This document shows positions 29,470 to 40,085 of a stretch of DNA of 64,000 nt, in pieces. The position numbers and the translations under genes were made by a program. Under the pieces are notes generated by a model that had not been told where the DNA came from, did not search any database, and saw nothing but the letters and a program-made list of their open reading frames with translations. Within the stretch, counting starts at the first letter, position 1. Every line of letters begins with the position of its first letter. The DNA is from Agmasoma carcini (nom. nud.) (Eukaryota > Microsporidia > Thelohaniidae), in the NCBI GenBank assembly GCA_029232285.1, contig JAOXFI010000005.1, forward strand, positions 124,001 through 188,000. The letters run 5' to 3'.

Positions 29470-30893
29470 CAGTACTCCAAAAAAAAATTGTTTAAAAGTT
29501 GTAAATTTATAAATATAAATATAATTTGAGCATAATTGTATAAGTATATCTATAACATTTTTAAATCGCGAATTTTATATTAACTCTTTTGATAATTTTT
29601 TTAATTAAAAACCAATAAAAAAACCGGACACCAAATAAAAATACCATATAATTTCCCTCCTTATATAACTATAAATAAAAATACAGAACAAATACCCTAA
29701 TGGGTAAACATGTTTCTGAATTCGACAAAGGTCGAATTTTTCAGCTATTTTCTATGGGGTTTTCAATACGCGAAATCAGTGTAAAAACCGACTTAAAAAG
29801 ATCTACAATACAAGATCACGTTAGAAAATTCAAGAATGATGAAGAAGATAAAAGAAAAGGTGGTAGTGGTAGGAAGGAATTAATTGATATCAGCAATATC
29901 AAATCAATAAAAACCCTTACGCTACATCCCGCAATATTAAAAAAATGATTGAAGATGAGTCAAATATAAGTATCGGTGATGAAAGTGTGCGTCTTTTTCT
30001 AAAGAAAAATCATTTTAGATGTGTTTATCCTTCATCTAAGCAAAAATTATCAAATGTGAAAATCATTAACAGATTTAGAATTGCAAAAATGTGACTATTT
30101 AAAAGCAAAGACTACTTTAGCGATGTTATTTTTTTAGATGATAGTTTTTTTAACATTTATAATGACTCTAAGAGGCAAAAGGTGTGGGTTGAAGAAGGAA
30201 TATCAACGCCTATAAATGAAACTGTCAAATTTGGTAATAAGAAAATATTTGTTTGGGGTTGTATGAGTAGAAATGGTGTTGGGAATTTGGTGTTTTTAGA
30301 TGGAACCTTAAATGCACTATATTATACTCAAATATTAAGCAATAATTTAAATGAAAGTGCAAGAAAATTCTAATTTTCAAAATATAAATTTCAACAAGAT
30401 AATGATCCAAAGCATAAAAGTAAGATGGCTTAAGAGCTTTTTTGAATATATGAATATTGAAGTGTTAGAATGGCCTTCACAGAGCCCAGATCTAAACTTA
30501 ATAGAACATCTATGGGCTTATTTAAAGCAAAAACTAGGAAATGTTGTTTTTGAAAACGAGACGCATTTGATACCAAAAATTAGTGAAATGTGGGCTGATA
30601 TTGATACTTTATACTGTATAACACTAGTAGATTCTATGAGTGACAGAATTGAAGAAAATATCGTGGCAAAAGGTGGTCATACATCATATTAAATAAAGGT
30701 CTCCGGTTTTTTAATTGGTTTTTAATTTAAAAATTTATCAAAATTATCAAAAGAGTTTATATAAAATTCGCGATTTAAAAATAAAAAATGTTATAGATAT
30801 ATTTATACAATTATGCTCAAATTATCTTTTTATTCATAAATTCACACCCTTTAAACAATTTTTTTAGGTGTCCGGTTTTTTTTTGGAGTACTG
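29470..30893 (+). mobile_element. Tc1-like transposon with long inverted repeats and broken transposase
   Basis: The ends begin CAGTACTCCAAAAAAA on both sides, flanked by TA (29468-29469 and 30894-30895). The inverted repeats are long: left about 29470-29637, right about 30695-30893, sharing GAGCATAATTGTATAA and AAATCGCGAATTTTATAT. Each arm carries an ACCGGACACC block, but at different positions. The transposase lies between and is broken. The element is 1424 bp long and appears younger than the others in the window. Confidence 0.9.
29700..30692 (+). pseudogene. Broken Tc1-family transposase
   Basis: The amino end (MGKHVSEFDKGRIFQLFSMG, then IREISVKTDLKRSTI) is a helix-turn-helix domain typical of Tc1 elements; this frame ends at 29948. 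Catalytic-domain pieces follow in other frames: VIFLDDSFFNIY (first Asp), KIFVWGCMSRNGVG, QQDNDPKHKSK (second Asp) and WPSQSPDLNLIEHLWAYLK with the Glu of the DD34E triad. A one-base shift separates the second Asp block from the Glu block, so no single frame covers the domain. Confidence 0.9.
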
Positions 30894-33205
30894 TAAATAA
30901 AAATCTAAAATAAGATTCAAATTATTGTTATAGAAAATAAAAATATTATATATACAAAAACATGAAATTTATTAAATCGAAAATATTGACATTTAAAACC
31001 AAAAAAACATGTTTTACATTTGCAATTTTTGAATTTTAATTGATTTGTTAATTATAAAAATAATTTAAATTTTGGATCAAGATCTAAAATTTTCTCTCGG
31101 TGTTTATCAAATACAAGATTTTCCTTAGAAAAAACAGCAATTTTAATAAATATTTCAATATATTAAAGATTGTTTAAAATCACCTCAAAGAACACTATCT
31201 TTTAACATCATTTCCACTAAAAAGAATCCGCTTTAGTAGATTGCAACATTTTCTTCTCTTTAATTCGCGCCTTGACTTTGGCCCAATAAACTTCAATATT
31301 TAAGTATGAACTAAAGTGTCAGGATTGACAAAATTTAAACTATGATTGACTGTTCCATAAACTAAAACATGGTTAAGATATATCTTTAACTAAGATTTCT
31401 ATTCATCAGAATAGATTATTGAGCCTCGGCGACATACTCTGTATATAATTGGTAAAAGAGTAGATGCGCTTCTGTCATGCACATACTCAATATATACCTT
31501 TGAAGGTCTTGATGAAATTTTAGCAATACCAAAAATCTAAATATCAGTATTTTGGTATCTTTCTTTATTCACCTTCTGTTTGTGGTTGAATTTTTTTATC
31601 AACCTGACATATAATATTTTGATCAACCAATTATAAATGGTTAAATTCAAAATAATTAAAAGCGAAATTATTTAATTTCAAATATATTTTTGAAATTGTA
31701 CCCTTTTAAGAATTCATGTTTTTTACGGCTTTGGATATTGTTATATCATTTAGCCATAAATTCATGATTTTCATGGCGTTACTCAAAGTAAAGTTGAGAC
31801 CACAGAAGAAACTACCTTTTCAAACTTAAATTTTTTTTTGTAAGGTGGGCATACACTATTCATGCATCTAAATGCCCTTTTGTCGATATTTCTTGTGTAT
31901 TTAACAATTAAACAAATTGAAAAACACTTAGAACATCTATGATGTCTTTTTAAAACAACAAGCTCACGTAATACTTGTAGTAGATAATCTATATCATCTA
32001 ATAATGGTTCAATATTATTACTAAAATAATTGCTCATATTAATTCAAATTCTTGAAATTTTATTCTATAAACTAAATTTTAAATTAAAAATTTTGTATTT
32101 TTTTTCTAAAAACCGGACGAAACTTTCCCATGGTTAAAGTTTTAATGTGATCCAAAATATTCACTTATTATGAAAAATTCTTTCAAATTTCCAAAAATTT
32201 TCTTTAAACGGAGATTGTCTGTTTAATGGTTAAATCTTAAAGACTACACCGACTTAAGACAATGCGATTTCACAGTCTGATCCTTCTCTTTCAAACCTTC
32301 AACGAAGTAATAGAATAATACTTTTTAAATATACGGTTGAGATCAAATGGTTCACTAAAAATAAAAGTTATTTATGGCATACTGTATTATTTGTAAAATT
32401 TATTTTTGACTTTTTACACTAGGTGGTTCATCTCTATGTATTATACTGTTTGAGGTAGCTCATTTGGTTATGATAGGTAGAAAGGTTAAAACATATCATT
32501 AGGCAACACCTTTACAAATTCGTTCTGAATATAATCACTATAAACTCTATTATATATTATGTGTTCTATTTGTTGAATAGATTTTTTCTACAACGCGACA
32601 TACACTTATATTTTATTTATATTTTTATCTATTTAAAACAATTCTATTTATACTCTTGAGATCTAGATTCGGTATGAGTAGAGCAAAATTTTAAACTATT
32701 ATTTTTATCGTTAATCATCACATGTCATTGCACACAATAACAAATAATTACTCTAATCATATTATATTAAAGTCTTCAAAAATGAACCTTAACGTAAAGA
32801 GTTATGAATTTTAAATCTTCATGCTTAACCATATTTGCTATTTTATTTTCATATATTTTGCATTTAAGATCACCATTAAACAACCTGTATTCTTGTAAGA
32901 TTCCTATAAATTCGAATTCTGACATAAAAGTCAAAAATTTCTATTTCGCTCATTTTTGCCTTTGATACAGATTTGCGATATCCAGAGATCAAATATTACA
33001 CATAAAAACAACAATACATCTGATATTGTTAATTTTAATTGTTAATTTTATAAAATTTGTAAAATATATAATAACGACAGATAAGAATTAGATATCACAT
33101 CCCTTGATTGTTCTCTTTCTTATAGTATAAATACGCACGAGAGATGAGGTACCAATGTACATAACTTATCTAATCAATAGAACCATTTATTTAAAAGAGA
33201 GTATA
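30894..33205. other. Transposon-derived desert
   Basis: It contains Merlin remnant 6 (31220-32037). From about 32040 to 33200 I see only AT-rich spacer without a recognisable gene. Confidence 0.45.
31220..32037 (-). mobile_element. Merlin (ISXO2-like) transposase remnant 6
   Basis: The amino-terminal frame at 31783-32037 is open for 84 codons and has the zinc region HHRCSKCFSICLIVKYTRN followed by AFRCMNSVCPPYKKKF. Further along the minus strand come IFGIAKISSRPSKVYIEYVH and SASTLLPII (W-x-FG and DR-x-x-x-TLLPII blocks), then TVNHSLNFVNPDTLVHT and NIEVYWAKVKARIKEKKM. The order is complete from zinc region to C-terminus, but with stops and shifts. Confidence 0.8.
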
Positions 33206-34416
33206 CAAGGGTATCAATAAAAAACCAGGACAGGGTTAAACTTAAAATAAAACAATATCAAATGAATTATTTTATATATGTGAGAAAAATCAATATAAAA
33301 TAGAATAAATATATTAATAGTCTGTATGATTACTGTTACTTTATAGCATTTTACTATTTTGTTCTTCATACTTAATATTATTTTTGGCGAACTTCAATAA
33401 CGATTTTATACCATTCTCATGTACTTTGGATCTTATTATTGATCATTTAATTTAAAACCAGCCAATTATTGCTCTATTATCGGCCAAAGGTTTAAAAATG
33501 CGTTATTATTACTGTTATTCAAGTGTTTCAAATGTTTATGGTGCAGAATAAGAAATTATTAACTTTGATCTATGCTTTTAATCATTGTCATGCTGAAAAA
33601 TTGTTTTTTTAAATCAAAATAATTATAGATTGAGATAATGTTGATATTGATCCATCTTATTAATACTATTTTCTATATCTCTCTATCTTAAACACTTTAA
33701 ACCATAATTTCTACTCCACCAAATTTTACTGTTGAAATTAAATTTTGTAATTTGTTTGTTTCTATTAACTTACGCCCATAATACCGTTTATTACGCAGAT
33801 TTACTCGATAAACGGCTACACATCACTAAATATAACATTTTCTCAGTAATTTCTTGTAATATACCCATCTTTCAGATATCAAAAAATACCTAAAATTATT
33901 TTATCTGAAATATATAATTTTGTTATAAGAAAAGAAAAAAGGTCGAGTTCATGTTGAAAATTATTATTATGGTTCTTAATACTTTCTTTTTTATTTAATA
34001 TCATGTTATTTATGACATTATTATCATATTCGGTAAACTTTGAGGATGTTTCGGTGACTCATTTCTTTGTATACTATTGCCTGTTTTTGTTTTCTAATAA
34101 TATTCCCTATCGTAGACTTTGATTTACCCATTTTTGTTGTAATTGAACGAATGGCGTAGCCCTGATCTAGATAATAAACAATACAACCCTTATCAAATTC
34201 AGACATATGATTAAAATTACGTTTAAAATATATATTTAAGAAGATAAATATTTTTGTCGCATTTTCTTTTGACACTTCATGTAATTTTTTAAATATGTGC
34301 TCCTTGTTAGGCTTTAAATAAAAACAAGAAGTTCTATTTATACTATTTGCAAAAAATATTATAAATTTATTTCGTTAAGATTTTTATACATGACCCATTT
34401 TTTATTTACACCCCTG
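33206..34416 (-). mobile_element. Decayed Tc1/mariner-type transposon, family 3
   Basis: The ends read CAAGGGTATCAATAAAAAAC (33206) and, inward from the right, CAGGGGTGTAAATAAAAAAT (34416), each with a flanking TA. The minus strand retains a helix-turn-helix frame at 34024-34275 (FNHMSEFDKGCIVYYLDQGY, then SKSTIGNIIRKQK) and, near 33600, FQHDND followed by KHRSKL (second Asp block). The remainder is too decayed to read. Confidence 0.75.
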
Positions 34417-34766
34417 TATATCCTAACAATATATGACAAAAAAATAAAACAAAATTTACTAAAATAATATTTATATTTGTTTAAATAATTCCAGTGGTGT
34501 TCGCTTTTTTATCCAGTTTAATACAATAATTTGCTTTTATTTCAAGGTATACCTTTTCATTAAACTAAATAATTGTTAATTTAAAAAATTTTAACCAGCG
34601 CTGATATGTTTATAGTACAAATTTTATAATTAGACGTTAAAACAATAAATTAGATAAAAAACAATAAATAAAAGCATTACCAGACCCCATCTCACTTTCA
34701 AACGATGGCATTTTGAAATGAAAAGGCCTTGACAGGCTAAAATAAACTAAAAGTAACATGAAAGAT

Positions 34767-35315
34767 TTATAAACTTCTCTTTGTTTCAAACATAGCAATA
34801 AATTTACTGTGCATGAAATAAAGAGCAACAGCCGAGGCAACCGTTTCCACTATCACAACAAAACTTATAAGATTCTTCACACCTTTCACCCTATCCTGAT
34901 TTTTTATGATAATCTTATTCAAACCCTCTTGCTCACTAATAAGTCGTCTAAGGATCCTCTGTAGATTAGTTAGCTTGTTTTCACCATTTACATATCCTAA
35001 AGGATTGTGTAGCTCCTTTGACAAATCTGGTGCCTTGTGAGCAAAGTCAAGGGGTGTTTCTCCACTATTTCTGATCTCAATCATAATCCTGCACTCTTCC
35101 TCAGATCCTAAAAATATAGTATCATTATCTCTTTTAGCGGAGTACAATAGATTGCTTTCATCGTCATGAATCCTAACACTTGTGTTTTCATTTGCTCCAT
35201 ATATAAATTTATATGGTTTATCTGCTTTAACAATATCATAGATCTTAACACTGCTTCTTGGGGCAACCTTAATGTACCTTCCTAAAATGGCCGCAATAAA
35301 TAAAACAACAAACAT
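34767..35315 (-). CDS. p24 family (emp24/TMED) cargo receptor
   Basis: The 182-residue type I membrane protein starts with a hydrophobic signal segment (MFVVLFIAAILG). The GOLD-type luminal domain has ENTSVRIHDDE and the pattern CRIMIEIRNSGETPLDF. A coiled-coil region (residues about 110-145) precedes one transmembrane helix (about 149-168) and a short cytosolic tail FIAMFETKRSL. p24 proteins cycle between ER and Golgi and bind COPI and COPII coats. The aromatic plus basic tail fits, although a clean KKxx is absent. The start follows AAAAAATTTATCTCT. Confidence 0.85.
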   Translation of the reverse strand: MFVVLFIAAILGRYIKVAPRSSVKIYDIVKADKPYKFIYGANENTSVRIHDDESNLLYSAKRDNDTIFLGSEEECRIMIEIRNSGETPLDFAHKAPDLSKELHNPLGYVNGENKLTNLQRILRRLISEQEGLNKIIIKNQDRVKGVKNLISFVVIVETVASAVALYFMHSKFIAMFETKRSL

Positions 35316-35725
35316 AGAGATAAATTTTTTAAATTTGTAAAAAGTAGGAAATAAAATACATTTTTAGTAAAAAATTATTTCAGGTGGCTCTGACTATTTA
35401 GTGTTGATATATGACAAAGTTTGGTATAATGTAAAGTTTAACTGAATTATAACAAACATTTCTTAAGTTTTAGACGTTTATTTTAAGCGTGATTTTAACT
35501 ATAAAAACGTTAATGAATAAACCAAATTTCATTTTATTTCATATCAAAGCATTTATAATCATAAATAAGTGTAAAATAGACTAGCCAAAACAATCAAAAG
35601 TATCCCCAAATATTATCATATCAAACACCAGATAAATTTATGAACAAAACAACAAATTAACATCATTTTTAAAATACTTTATATACAAATTTATTAATTC
35701 ATCTAAACATTTTTATAAGTTACCC
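35316..35725. other. Divergent intergenic region, nothing recognised
   Basis: AT-rich spacer between two divergent genes (p24 and GPI2), with start signals at both ends. Confidence 0.5.
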
Positions 35726-36463
35726 ATGTTTATTTTCCATAAAATGGAAACACTAGCATATTCCTTAATGCTAAGGCTGATTATCGCCATGACCTATATA
35801 TTTATATATAGAATGTTAGAAAAAGGTGATTTTGAGCTATCACTTTGGTATCCTGATCCTAATATTTTATTTTTCTATAACAAATTGTTAAATTCAACTA
35901 TAACTGAAAAATCATTTACGAGATCATTTGCCCTGATCATGCTATTTGTTTGTGCATTTTTACCAATATTTAGAACACTTACCGCTGAAATAGCATCAGA
36001 TACAATTCTTTTTAACTTTATTTTGTGTCAAATTGTATATATTATAGATTCTATTAGGGTATCAATATTAAATAGACCCTGTAACCCTAGAAAATTGACC
36101 AGAAATATGGTATTGTCATGTGAAGAGAGTTTGTTACACGCTAAAAAGAATGAATATGTTGATTCAATGGGTAGAATCAGTGTAGTGATTGGATTTATAT
36201 TGATATCATCAAGATTAAAACACAATATTGACATTATTGTGCTTCAAACAATAGGATTTATACTTTATTTTAGGCTTCCTCGTTGTATTGAAGAGACTGA
36301 AAATAAATTTAAAACCTTATTGCTGTTCTTAGGAGTATTTCTCATACTAATTGTCTCAGATAGAGTCTATTGTGTGATATTCACATCTATATGCATGTTA
36401 GTGATGTTTGGTTTTATGATAACTGTAAAAGTTCTAGAGATGCATTCTCGATTGATAAATTAA
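35726..36463 (+). CDS. GPI2: GPI-GlcNAc transferase subunit PIG-C/Gpi2
   Basis: The 245-residue multi-pass membrane protein carries the PIG-C hallmark FLPIFRTLTAEIASDTILFN (general pattern S-P-V-L-K-T-L-T-x-S-x-S-x-D-T-I). About six more hydrophobic helices follow. PIG-C is part of the enzyme that transfers GlcNAc to phosphatidylinositol, the first step of GPI-anchor synthesis in the ER. The start follows a TTTTTATAAG tract and ACCC at the ATG. An alternative Met (METLAYS) is six codons downstream; the ACCC signal favours the first. Confidence 0.88.
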   Translation: MFIFHKMETLAYSLMLRLIIAMTYIFIYRMLEKGDFELSLWYPDPNILFFYNKLLNSTITEKSFTRSFALIMLFVCAFLPIFRTLTAEIASDTILFNFILCQIVYIIDSIRVSILNRPCNPRKLTRNMVLSCEESLLHAKKNEYVDSMGRISVVIGFILISSRLKHNIDIIVLQTIGFILYFRLPRCIEETENKFKTLLLFLGVFLILIVSDRVYCVIFTSICMLVMFGFMITVKVLEMHSRLIN

Positions 36464-37283
36464 ACCAATTCAAGTAATACTTTAGTTTTATATCACACCT
36501 GCAAATTGTATGAACAAACATAAATACACTATTGATGTATTCTTATAAAAAGAACATTAGAAAATATTACAATAAATTGTTTATGACTATTGTTAAGCCT
36601 TTAAGGTAAATATGTTTTACATGAAACCTAAGCGGGCACGAAAATACACAATAAAAATAGTTTTTCCACTACGGACGATATTTTATGATATCAATTTGTT
36701 AAATATTAAAAATCATTTAGATCTGCGAAAGATAGCAGAGTGGAAGTAACTGCTAATAAATTATAACAGGCTAGAGGCTAATTAGGGCCGAGGGAAGAAA
36801 AGATAGCCCTGTTTACATTAGGTATTTAGTTTAAGGTCAATAGATACAACATTTTTATTGGTAAAGAAATCGAATTTGGATATTAAATATATAAGGTGGG
36901 GTGTGTAAAATAATAAATTCAACCATCAGATCATATATTGTGATGTATTTTAAGTTTTACTGTCAGTATCTAAAAGGACATGATATTCTGTTTTTGCTGT
37001 CTATTTTAATTTACTATAACTATATGATTGTGTTTCTTTATATATGTGTTGCAGTTTTTACGATCTCGTAGGGTTTTCGTCTTTTTTTGGTAATTATTTA
37101 TTCATTTTATAATTTCTGTTAAAAAACGTGAAAATACATCCAATCACCATGGTGTCTTTTTAAAAAAAGTATTATCAAGTTGACTAATAATAACATATAA
37201 CAACATGATATTTAAAACTACCTTCATTTTTATTTAAAATTTAATTTTTTTATTCTATAAGAAAAATATCTTAAAATTTTTCG
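36464..37283. other. Intergenic region with a hairpin
   Basis: No gene seen. It holds the hairpin at 36766-36820 and a weak match to the dispersed repeat, and ends in CTTAAAATTTTTCG, the start signal of NCS6. Confidence 0.45.
36766..36820. other. Inverted repeat/hairpin in a GC-richer spot
   Basis: AACAGG at the left pairs with CCTGTT at the right, and the next CTA pairs with TAG across one bulged base, giving about nine base pairs around a loop of roughly 30 nt. The spot is much richer in G and C than the surrounding spacer. Its left half (TATAACAGGCTAGAGGCTAA) resembles part of the dispersed repeat copy C, so it may be a fourth, partial copy rather than an RNA gene. Confidence 0.35.
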
Positions 37284-38219
37284 ATGTCATGTGAAAACTG
37301 TGGTATAAATAAAGCAATAGTTATTAGACCAAAGAATGGATTAAAAGTATGCAAAGAATGTTTTTTTAATTTGTTTGAAAACGAAATACATGATTTGATC
37401 ACATCGTCAAAGATGTTTAAACCAAAAACTAGAATAGGAGTAGGATATAGCGGTGGTAAAGATAGCACAGTTCTTGCTTATGTATTAGATAAACTAAACA
37501 AGAAACACAACTACTGCTTAGATATTATACTCTTGTGTATAGATGAAGGTATCAAAGGATATAGAGACAAATCAATTGAGACAGTAACTATTAATCAAAA
37601 AATTTTGAATTTAGAACTTAATATTTTAAGTTATGAAGAATTATTTGGATTTACAATGGATAAGGTGGTTGAAAAAGTAGGCAGTAAAGGTAATTGCATG
37701 TACTGTGGCACATTCAGAAGGCAGGGTCTAGAAGAGGCGGCAAAAAGGGCCAATGTTGAGTGTATTGTGACAGGGCACAACGCTGACGACATGGCTGAAA
37801 CAATATTGTTAAATTTTATGAGAGGTGATTCAATTAGGATGAGGCAATGTACATGTTCCAGGACCGGTGGGTCAGGAAATAACAGTAACAGTATTTCTAT
37901 TCCCAGATGCAAGCCTTTTAAGTTTAGTTATCAAAAAGAAATTGTCTTATACGCTTATTATAAGAAATTACTATATTTTTCAACCGAATGCACATATTCT
38001 CCTGGTTCTGCTCGTGGTGATGTTAGACTGTTTATTAATGATTTAGAGAAAATTAAATCTTTTTCAATCAACAATCTTATAAAAGCTGGTGAAACATTCG
38101 AAGGTAGGGCGAGCAACAGTGTTGGTGTTTATGAATGCATTTATTGTTCACAACCAACCGCTTCTGCCAGCAAAACCTGCAAAGCATGCATATTTATTGA
38201 TCAATTAAAGAAACTATAA
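37284..38219 (+). CDS. NCS6: Cytosolic tRNA 2-thiolation protein Ncs6/Ctu1
   Basis: The 311-residue protein has an amino-terminal zinc knuckle (CENC, CKEC), the PP-loop SGGKDST preceded by GVGY, the CMYCG Fe-S or catalytic Cys motif, TGHNADDMAET, and a C-terminal zinc finger (CIYC, CKAC). Ncs6 with Ncs2 adenylates U34 of tRNA-Lys, -Glu and -Gln and inserts sulfur delivered from Uba4 and Urm1. UBA4 is at 24356-25471. The length and motif order match Ctu1 of other eukaryotes. The start is 4 nt after AAAATTTTT. Confidence 0.96.
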   Translation: MSCENCGINKAIVIRPKNGLKVCKECFFNLFENEIHDLITSSKMFKPKTRIGVGYSGGKDSTVLAYVLDKLNKKHNYCLDIILLCIDEGIKGYRDKSIETVTINQKILNLELNILSYEELFGFTMDKVVEKVGSKGNCMYCGTFRRQGLEEAAKRANVECIVTGHNADDMAETILLNFMRGDSIRMRQCTCSRTGGSGNNSNSISIPRCKPFKFSYQKEIVLYAYYKKLLYFSTECTYSPGSARGDVRLFINDLEKIKSFSINNLIKAGETFEGRASNSVGVYECIYCSQPTASASKTCKACIFIDQLKKL

Positions 38220-38729
38220 ATATTATATTAAATAATATTACTTTTTGGGGTTTAATCAAATAAATTGATCAATATTTTTTAATGAATACTTATCTCTTGT
38301 AGGTTAAGATTTTATTATAAATAATCACAAGTTATATATTTGAATGATTATATAGCCAAAATATACAATAATGATAATAATCAAGATATTGAGGTGTAAA
38401 TGGATGATGCTAATAATATAAGATTATGTTTCTAAAGACAACTTTAGGCTTTTGATATGCCACATCATGCTCTCATTTATGATCACAACGTGTATTAATG
38501 AAAATAATACTGCTATACAGTTTCTTAACAGCCTTTATTTGTAATTGATGCTGCTAATATATTATAAATTATATACTTAATCATTATGTTACTTATAAAT
38601 ACGAAGGAATGATAATTCTAGTCTTTATTATGGTCAAGACAATCAAATCGTTAATTTTAATAAAATAATTAAATACAATTACAAAAAGAATCTTAATTTT
38701 TTACTTAAAAATTTTTTCCAATAAATTCA
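38220..38729. other. Intergenic region, nothing recognised
   Basis: AT-rich spacer between NCS6 and DIM1. Confidence 0.5.
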
Positions 38730-39563
38730 ATGACAAGTCATAAATTCAAAAAGCAAGAAGGACAGCATATATTGAAAAATCATGGTTTAATTGATACAAT
38801 TATAGATAAAGCAAAAATTAAGCACACAGATGTGGTCTTAGAGATTGGTGCTGGTACAGGATCAATTACTCTTAAGCTGCTAGCAAAAGCTAAAAAAGTG
38901 ATAGCATACGAAAGCGATAGAAAATTGGCATCAGAGCTAAGAAGAAGGGCGTCCCGCAATCCATCATATAAAAATAAGTTAGAAATAATTGAAGGTGACG
39001 TACTTGACCAAGATTTTCCACATTTTGATGTTTGTGTATCAAATATACCATTCAATCTATCATGTCCAATTATTTTGAAATTGCTCTGTTCTAATTTCCG
39101 AAGCTCTTACATATTAGTGCAAAAAGAGTTTGGACAAAGGCTTTGTTCTAATGTTGGAGCATCTGATTATTCAAGGATATCGATAGTAACACAGCTGTTA
39201 ACCAAAGTTAGACATGTGATGAATGTATCAAGAAAGAGTTTCATACCTGAACCAAAGGTTGATACATGCTTTATCAAATTAGAACCGAAGTCACCAAGAC
39301 CAGAAATTGATGTTATAGAATTTGATAATTTTTTAAAAGTATGTTTTAACAGGAAGAACAAAACGTTATTAGCCAATCTTAAAGCTTCTTCTATTCCAGA
39401 TATGTTTAAGAATAATGAAAAATATAAAAATGAAGATTCAACGGTATTATTAAAGGCGATTTTGGATAAAGTTAGTTTGTTAGATGCGAGAACAGCTAAA
39501 ATGGATATTAATGATTTTTTGGCTTTACTATTAGAATTTAAAAAAATAAATATTAGTTTTTAG
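38730..39563 (+). CDS. DIM1: 18S rRNA adenine dimethyltransferase Dim1
   Basis: The 277-residue protein belongs to the KsgA/Dim1 family: FKKQEGQHILKNHGLIDTII, SAM motif I VLEIGAGTGSIT, the acidic IAYESD, the EGDVL motif, and the catalytic SNIPFNLS (NIPF is the eukaryotic and archaeal form of NLPY). The C-terminal region with FIPEPKVDTCFIKL contacts RNA. Dim1 dimethylates two adjacent adenines near the 3' end of 18S rRNA and is needed for 40S maturation. The start follows AAAAATTTTTTCC. Confidence 0.95.
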   Translation: MTSHKFKKQEGQHILKNHGLIDTIIDKAKIKHTDVVLEIGAGTGSITLKLLAKAKKVIAYESDRKLASELRRRASRNPSYKNKLEIIEGDVLDQDFPHFDVCVSNIPFNLSCPIILKLLCSNFRSSYILVQKEFGQRLCSNVGASDYSRISIVTQLLTKVRHVMNVSRKSFIPEPKVDTCFIKLEPKSPRPEIDVIEFDNFLKVCFNRKNKTLLANLKASSIPDMFKNNEKYKNEDSTVLLKAILDKVSLLDARTAKMDINDFLALLLEFKKINISF

Positions 39564-40085
39564 TTGAATATTATGATTTTATATGAATTACAATTTTAAA
39601 GACAGATGGTACGATATCATATTGTTTTATAAAATAAACCTTATGATATTTAGATACAATCATTGATATGCTATTGTATATAAAATTTAAAAAAATATTA
39701 TATTATTTTGTTTGTAATACAATGAGATCTTAAAAATTGATAATATATCTATAACAAATATAAATATTTCTAATTTAAATAAGTAAAGCCATATTCAGCT
39801 TTAAGATGACAACGCATATAAAACGATTAACTTACTAATTAAGATTTATATCATAAAATGAGTTACATCATAAGACGAGTATATCACAAGACGAATCATA
39901 TCATAATACTTTGATGTATATAACAAGAGTAACTTACAACTTAAGAGTTATATATAAGACGAGTGTATATCACGAAACGATTTATAACATAAAATGAGCT
40001 ATATCATGAGACGAAATATATCACGAGACGAGTCATATAACAAGACGGGTCATATCATAAGACTTGAAATTACTTTTTAAAATTT
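39564..40085. other. Intergenic region with degenerate tandem repeats
   Basis: AT-rich in its first half; the second half is the repeat tract at 39845-40072. DIM1 and UTP23 converge on it. Confidence 0.5.
39845..40072. repeat. Degenerate tandem repeat, unit about 17-20 bp
   Basis: Diverged units of the form ATATCATAAGACGAGT recur in variable spacing (ATCATAAGACGAGTATATC, CACAAGACGAATCATATC, CACGAGACGAGTCATATAAC, CAAGACGGGTCATATC). The AAGACGAG core is conspicuous against the AT-rich background. The tract lies between the 3' ends of two convergent genes. Confidence 0.8.

Noticed and set aside
34637..34840. 67-codon minus-strand frame at the p24 3' end
   Set aside because: Shadow of the p24 tail; its hydrophobic character is due to the transmembrane segment in another frame.
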